NCBI RefSeq assembly: GCF_030445035.2
Contig: NC_080682.1
Location: 35,508,770-35,572,769, forward strand
DNA from: Dasypus novemcinctus
Taxonomy: Eukaryota; Chordata; Mammalia; Cingulata; Dasypodidae
Length of the DNA stretch: 64,000 bases
Reading direction: 5' to 3'
Positions 57,747-64,000 of this stretch are shown piece by piece. Within the stretch, counting starts at the first letter, position 1; every line of letters starts with the position of its first letter. Both the position numbers and the translations under genes were made by a program. The notes below the pieces were generated by a model. That model made no database searches. It had not been told where the DNA came from and saw nothing but the letters and a program-made list of their open reading frames with translations.

Positions 57747-60700
57747 ATGGCTAACACAAATAATTCCTTGAAAGTAATAACACTGAATGTCAATGGATTA
57801 AACTCACCTATCAAAAGATTCAGACTGGGACATTGGATAAGGAAATATGACCCATCCGTATGCTGTCTACAAGAGACACATCTTAGACCCAGAGACGCAT
57901 GGAGATTGAAAGTGAATGGCTGGAAAACAATCATACAAGCAAACAATAACCAAAAAAAGGCAGGAGTAGCTATATTAATATCAGACAAAATAGACTTTAA
58001 GTGTGAAACAATTGTGAGAGACAAAGAAGGATACTACATTTTAGTGAAAGGGAAAATTTGTCAAGAAGATCGAACAATCATGAATATTTATGCTCCTAAC
58101 AAGAGTGCCTCTAAATACGTGAGGCAAATGCTGGAAAAACTAAGTGAAACAATAGATGCATCTACAATTATAGTGGGGGATTTTAATACACCACTATCTA
58201 CCTTGGACAGATCATCTCAAAAGAGAACCACTAAAGAAAGAAAACATTTGAACAGTAAATTAGAGAAGCTGGATCTAATAGATATATATAGATCATTACA
58301 CCCAAACACAGCAGGATATACATTTTTCTCAAGTGCACATGGAACATTCTCCAAGATAGACCATATGCTAGGCCACAAAGAAAGGCTGAATGAATTCAGA
58401 AATATTGAAATCATACAAAACAATATCTCTGACCACAGTAGAGTCAAGCTGGAAATTTGCAAGGGACAGAGGTCCAGGTTTCACACCATGATTTGGAAAT
58501 TAAACAGCACACTCTTAGAAAAACAGTGGGTCAAAGAGGAAATCTCAAAAGAAATAAATGACTACCTTGAAACAAATGATAATGATAACACAACATACCA
58601 AAATTTATGGGATGCAGCAAAAGCAGTACTGAGAGGGAAATTTATAGCCATAATTTCAGATATTAAAAAAGAAGAAAGAGCAAAAATTGAAGAGCTAACT
58701 GCACATTTGAAGGAATTAGAAAAACAACAACAAAGTAACCCAACAGGAAGAAGAAGGAGGGAAATAGCAAAGATAAGAGCAGAACTAAATGAAATAGAAA
58801 ATAAGAAAGCACTTGAAAAGATAAACAAGACCAAGAGCTGGTTTTTTGAGAAGATCAACAAAATTGACAAACCTTTAGTGAGACTAACAAAGAAAAAAAG
58901 AGAGAAGATGCAAATACACAAAATAAGAAATGAGAAAGGCAATATCACCACTGACCCCGCAGAAATAAAGACTATCATACGAGGATACTTTGAAAAACTA
59001 TATTCCAACAAAAATGACAATTTAGAGGAAATGGACAAATTCCTAGAAACACATAAGCAACCCATATTGATGAAAGAAGAAATTGATGATCTTAACACAC
59101 CAATCACAAGCAGAGAGATAGAATCAGTCATTAAAAATCTCCCAACTAAGAAGAGCCCAGGGCCAGACGGCTTCACAGGTGAATTCTACAAAACATTCCG
59201 GAAAGAAGTAACACCAATCCTGCTGAAACTATTCCAAAAAATCGAAGCAGAAGGAACATTGCCAAACTCCTTCTATGATGCCAACATTACCCTAGTACCA
59301 AAGCCAAACAAAGACACCACAAGAAAGGAAAATTACAGACCAATTTCTCTAATGAACCTAGACGCAAAAATACTTAACAAAATACTTGCTAATCGTATTC
59401 AACAACACATTAAACAAATTATACACCACAACCAAGTGGGATTTATTCCAGGTATGAAAGGATGGTTCAACATAAGAAAATCAATCAACATAATACACCA
59501 TATAAACAGATTGAAGGAAAAAAAATCACATGATTATATCTATAGATGCAGAAAAAGCATTTGCAAAATACAGCACCCTTTCTTGATAAAAACACTCCAA
59601 AAGATTGGAATACAAGGAAATTTTTTGAACATGATGAAAAGTATATACGAAAAACCTAAAGCCAACATTGTTTACAATGGAGAAATTCTGAAATCCTTCC
59701 CTTTAAACTCAGGAACAAGACAAGGATGCCCATTGTCTCTGCTCCTATTTAACATTGTCTTAGAAGTACTTGCTCGAGCACTGAGGCAAGAACCCGATAT
59801 AAACGGCATTCATATTGGAAAGGAAGAAGTCAAAATTTCATTATTTGCAGATGACATGATCCTATACATAGAAAACCCTGAGAGATCTACAACAAAGCTT
59901 CTAGAACTCATAAATGAGTTTAATAAAGTCACAGGTTATAAGATCAATGCGCAAAAATCAGTAGCATTTCTGTACACCAATAATAAGCAAGATCAGGAGG
60001 AAATAAAGAAACAAATACCATTCACAATAGTAAATAAAAAAATCAAATACTTAGGAATAAATTTAACTAAAGAGGTAAAAAACTTATACACCAAGAACTA
60101 TACAAGACTGTTCAAGGAAATCAAAGAAGACCTAAATAAATGGAAGAATATTCCTTGTTCATGGATAGGAAGACTGAATATTATTAAGATGTCTATCATA
60201 CCAAAACTGATCTACACATTCTATGCAATCCCAATAAAAATCAACACAGCCTTCTTTAAGGAACTAGAAAAACTAATTTTGAAATTTATTTGGAAAGGAA
60301 AGAGACCCCGAATAGCCAAAGACATATTGAAAAAGAAAAACGAAATTGGAGGAATCACACTACCTGACTTCAAAACATACTACAAATCTACAGTAGTGAA
60401 AACAGCATGGTATTGGCATAAGGAGAGACACACAGACCAATGGAATCTAATTGAAAGTTCAGATATAGAACATCACATATATAGCTGTATAATATTTGAT
60501 AAAGCCACCAAACCCTCTCAACTGGGAGAGAGTGGCCTATTCAACAAATGGTGCCTGGAGAACTGGATAGCCATATGTAGAAGAATGAAAGAGGATTACC
60601 ATCTCACACCTTATACAAAGATCAACTCAAGATGGATCAAAGACCTAAATATAAGAGCCAAGAACATAAAAACCTTGGAAAGCAGTGTAGGGAAACATCT

Positions 60701-61451
60701 ACAGGACCTTGTAATAGGAAATGGATTCATGAATATCACACCAAAAGCACGAGCAGCAAAAGAACTAATAGATAAATGGAACTTCCTCAAAATTAAAGCC
60801 TTCTGCACCTCAAAGGAGTTTGTCAAGAAAGCACAAAGGGTGCCCACACAGTGGGAGAAAATATTTGGCAACCATATATCTGATAAGAAAATTATAACTT
60901 GCATATATAAAGAACTCATATATCTTCAAAATAAAAAGATAAACAACCCATTTAAAAAATGGGAAAAAGATTTAAACAGACACTTCTCCAAAGAAGAAAT
61001 ACAAATGGCTAAAAAGCACATGTAAAAATGCTCCAAATCTCTAGCTATCAGGGAAATGCAAATCAAAACTACAATGAGATACCATCTTACTCCCATAAGA
61101 ATGGCAGCTATGAAAAAAACAGAAGAATACAAATGCTGGAGAGGATGTGAAGAAAGGGGAACACTCATCCACTGCTGGTGGGAATGCAGAAGGATCCAAC
61201 CATTCTGGAGGACAGTTTGGTGGATTTTCAAAAAACTAACCATACATTTGCCATATGATCCAGCAATACCACTGCTGGGTATATACCCAGCAGAACTGAA
61301 AACAAGGACACAAACCGATATATGTACACCAATGTTCATAGCAGCATGTTCACTATCGCCAAAAGTTGAAATCAACCCAAATGCCCATCAACAGATGAAT
61401 GGATCAATAAAATGTGGTATATACACACAATGGAATACTACTCGGCTGTAA
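57747..61451 (+). pseudogene. L1 ORF2 (endonuclease/reverse transcriptase), two compensating shifts and one nonsense codon
   Basis: ORF2p nicks target DNA and copies L1 RNA. The start at [10 protein letters not shown] gives numbering identical to human ORF2 in the endonuclease: E43 (QETH), D145 and N147 (GDFN), D205 (KIDHM) and H230 (SDH) are all present. The RT retains [17 protein letters not shown] and FADD (700-703). Residues about 593-606 are out of frame: an extra A in the run at 59518-59525 and a lost base near 59563 replace motif A, so its catalytic Asp is gone. TAA at 61023-61025 (codon 1093) stops translation; the same frame continues to 61451 with the C-terminal cysteine motif (CWRGC...HCWWEC). 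The full length would be 1234 residues. The open frame extends back to 57657, but the first 30 codons are not ORF2-like. Confidence 0.93.
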
Positions 61452-62619
61452 GAACAAATACACTACAAACACACGTGATAACATGGATGAATCTTGAGAA
61501 CCTTATGTTGAATGAAGCCACCCAGGCATTGAAGGACAAATACTACATGACCTCAATGATATGAAATAAGCAAGCTGCCTCAGAGAGCTAGAGACTGAAC
61601 GATAGTCTTACAGAAAATCGGGGGGTGGAGGAAGGATGTGAGCCGACGTCTGCGGGGGGGGGGGGGGGAATTTATGATGAGTTGGTGGTAAGTATGAACA
61701 CAAAGAAGAGATAAAATGGGGGCAAGGGGTTGCCTTTGGGTGGGGCTTTGTGAGTTTGAGGGGGGCTGGGGATGGGCGGATGGGTAATATTGCCCAAAAA
61801 GTGGGGGGAGGGTGGGGTAGCATACGAACATAGGAGAGCAACAGGTGTTGGTTGAGAGTAAAATGCTGAGAAAATCGTATCAAAATATAATTAAGAGGGT
61901 TACCTGTTTAGGATGCTCGGAGGGGATGGTCTGATGTGGGACGGGCTCCTGGGGAATATCTGAATGCTCATTGTGCCAGAGTGGGTGGTACCATTGGGTA
62001 GAGACCCAAGTAGTGAGAGTGGGGGTGGACCCACATCCTGGTTTGGACGAATGCCATCAAATAGAGGGAACTGTATCTCTTGAGAGAAAGGGTGGCTCCC
62101 AGGCCATTGGGGCAGTTGAGCAAGTTAGGCCCTGAACACTGTTGCAAGTATCTCTGGATGTGGCTCCTCGGGAAACAGAGGTTGGATGTCACTGTGGGCA
62201 CCAAGGGGATGGGAAAATGGATGTTAAATGTGTGGAACCAAGGTAAATGTGGGGTAAGAGAGGAGTTTTGCGAGAGTACACATGGATGGATATAAAACAT
62301 GTAATATTACACCAAAAACATATAAGGGACGACAGACTGAGAATGTAAACCATAATGTAAAACATAGGATAACTAAAAATTTAGAAAACTGTGTGTCCTA
62401 AAGTATGCACCACAATGTAAGCACAGATGTCACCTTGTTTGAAAGCTATTGTCTCAGACTCTGTACATCACTTTAAGTAAATATGATGTGAATAGGTTTT
62501 AAGAGTATCACTGTGGAAGGGAAAAGGTTTTGTGGTGGATGTGTGGGAGTGCTGTATATTGTATATATGAATTGCTGTGGTCTAGGGCTCGTGTGAAGAG
62601 AAGTTCAATAATTAGGGGG
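61452..62619 (+). other. L1 3' UTR with G-rich tract
   Basis: It follows ORF2 and ends in the poly(A) at 62620. 61620-61830 is strongly G-rich on the plus strand, including 15 consecutive G at 61654-61668 and further GGGG blocks to 61815, as in the polypurine region of other mammalian L1 3' UTRs. Confidence 0.85.
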
Positions 62620-62640
62620 AAAAAAAAAAGAAAAAGATAG

Positions 62641-62999
62641 GATGTAGAATTTTTCCAAGTCAACACATATTCTATATCTAACCTTTAAACCAATTGCTAT
62701 ATGCCATTTTACTAGTAAGGGATCCTGACATTAGATTGGGCTTCAATTTTCAGGAAGTTCTGGATCACAGAGTGGCTCAATAATGGCAGCGGAGGAATAC
62801 TGGTATAGGATACTATTGACAGGTGACATATGGCTGACAGGGAGCTATATAGGGCATATGTCCAGCGTGCATGGTAATGTTTGGATATACTCATAGGGGC
62901 AACAATTAAAAACTACAGCTGGGGGGGTACTGGGTTTCTGGCTGGGGGTGCTCTGTCATGGTCCCTAGGGGAGCAGCGGCAGCCCTCCAGGTGCAGCAG
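62641..62999 (+). other. Unassigned stretch, possibly 5' part of the ORF-less retroposon
   Basis: It lies between the L1 poly(A) and the part shared with the other retroposon copies. TACTGGGTTTCTGGC, CCCTAGGGGAGCAGCGGCAGCC and similar GC-richer text (62925-62990) run straight into the shared sequence, so copies 1-3 may be 5' truncated and this the fullest copy. Confidence 0.45.
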
Positions 63000-64000
63000 C
63001 AAGGACTGGGAAGGAATGAGGGTCAAACAGTGAGCCCCTGATTCTAATGACTATGCTTGTGAGCCTATATGCCTGAAATAAGAACAAGGCCTTGAGCAGC
63101 ATTGTGCCTGGGAATTTCCTCCTGACAGCCTTCATGTTACTCAAATGTGGCCAGTCTCAAAGCCAAACTCAGCATGTAAATGCAATGCCTTCCCCCCAGC
63201 ATGGGACATGACACCCAGGGATGAGCCTCCCGGCCACCGAGGGATCACTATCAACTACCAACTGATGATGCAACTGGAAAATGACCTTGAATTGAAGGTT
63301 CGATGTGGATCAGCAGAATATCCCTGTCTACATATAATAACATAACTTTAAAATGCTGTTTGACCTAATGTAAGGGGGAAAAGTAAAGGAGAAATGAGTT
63401 TATATGGCTACGAGTCTCTAAAAAAGAGTCTGGAGGCTATCAGAAGGATTGTCCTTATGCACAACTGAGCAGAGTCTAAGAGACAGATAAAGTAGATACA
63501 ATCCCCAGGTATTGGTTCCTTGGAGGGCTAAAGAGACCCATGGGTTCTATGGTCATGGCAGATGGGGTTCACTGCCATGTCAGATGGCCCTTCTTTGGAG
63601 CTGGTGTTTCTGCGTGATGAAACTGGACTCAGATGGGAACTCTTTTCATAAGACTTTCATGCTACTTTACTGGAATTGTAGATGGTGTTGGGATTTAAGA
63701 TATATTTAGGGGATTTGAATCTCTGGACTGACAATATGATAGCCAGGCCCTGAGCCTCAACAGACTTCAGATCCTACAATCTGATTTATTGGACTCACCT
63801 CACTCAGCTAAGATGGAATTGAAGAAGGACAACCACCACACCATGGAGCCTAGAGTGCCTACAACTGAAAGCAGGAGGATTGCATCCACTATCCATGCGG
63901 AATCTGAGCCTCCTCTTGACATAGAGGTGCAACGGACACAAACAATCCAAGGTCCACAGAGAAAAGGTGGCATTGGAGTGGGAAAAGTGGACATAGTGGC
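63000..64000 (+). mobile_element. ORF-less retroposon, copy 4 (cut by window end)
   Basis: It aligns closely with 8928-9990 (GACTGGGAAGGAATGAGGGTC, CCCCAGCATGGGACATGAC at 63196, GGTCCACAG at 63950). Similarity to copy 1 is the highest of all pairs, which suggests that these two are young. The 3' part lies outside the window. Confidence 0.8.

Larger units (their letters stand above)
54751..62635 (+). mobile_element. Young full-length L1, sense (inactivated)
   Basis: 5' UTR 54751-56756 (starts GAGAGAGATCAAGATGGTGG), ORF1 56757-57672, ORF2 57747-61451, 3' UTR 61452-62619 and poly(A) 62620-62635: a complete L1 of about 7.9 kb with few mutations. ORF lengths and order are those of mammalian L1. 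No clear target-site duplication was found; the flanks are A/G-rich (AAAAAAAGAGAGAGA against AAAAGAAAAAGATAG). The inactivating lesions are given under the ORFs. It is the least decayed transposable element in the window. Confidence 0.93.

Noticed and set aside
1..64000. CRISPR array, phage, plasmid or defence island
   Set aside because: Repeats here are SINE, L1 and LTR elements with eukaryotic structure. There are no regularly spaced short repeats, no Shine-Dalgarno-led genes and no operons.

Overview
The window is nuclear DNA of a placental mammal, most likely a xenarthran and probably an armadillo (Dasypus-like). The main reason is the SINEs: several copies with a tRNA-like head and a long CTCCTTG...-type body match the DAS-SINE family described from the nine-banded armadillo. 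The L1 subfamilies and the large number of ERV fragments fit. I found no bacterial, phage, CRISPR or operon-like structure; the sequence is an intergenic, repeat-dominated part of an olfactory-receptor (OR) locus.

Layout. 1-7018: a decayed provirus (copy A), cut by the window start, with pol remnants, a nested solo LTR and a 3' LTR. 7019-14225: further ERV-derived DNA (gag-like and integrase-like remnants, truncated LTRs), broken up by a DAS-SINE, an antisense LTR and an ORF-less retroposon. 14400-14745: an LTR with a well-formed promoter. 15640-16567: an OR pseudogene. 18441-19403: one intact single-exon OR gene, the only host protein gene I can support. 20687-21964: two LTRs of one family. 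22716-26676: a second provirus copy (B) with 5' LTR, in the same orientation as A.

26676-64000 is mostly layered retroelements: an antisense L1 (26676-30338); a sense L1 with long 5' UTR (30930-36420) interrupted by antisense ERV DNA; an antisense LTR with leader (about 37000-38575); a sense L1 (38940-43763) interrupted by the ORF-less retroposon; a betaretrovirus-like ERV junction with a clear polypurine tract, LTR and Lys-type primer-binding site (43764-46390); and a nest in which an old L1 (47450...) holds a near full-length antisense L1 (48428-54333, 17-bp target-site duplication) and ends at the youngest L1 (54751-62635). That last L1 has an almost complete ORF2 but is inactivated by a frameshift in ORF1, a pair of compensating frameshifts over RT motif A and one nonsense codon. 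The window ends inside another copy of the ORF-less retroposon.

There is no multi-gene system here. The most useful observations are the nested insertions with readable target-site duplications, the ORF-less retroposon family (four copies), the LTR flanked by a polypurine tract on one side and a primer-binding site on the other, and the direct-repeat proviruses A and B flanking the OR gene. Boundaries of old repeats are approximate because they were read by eye without a repeat library.
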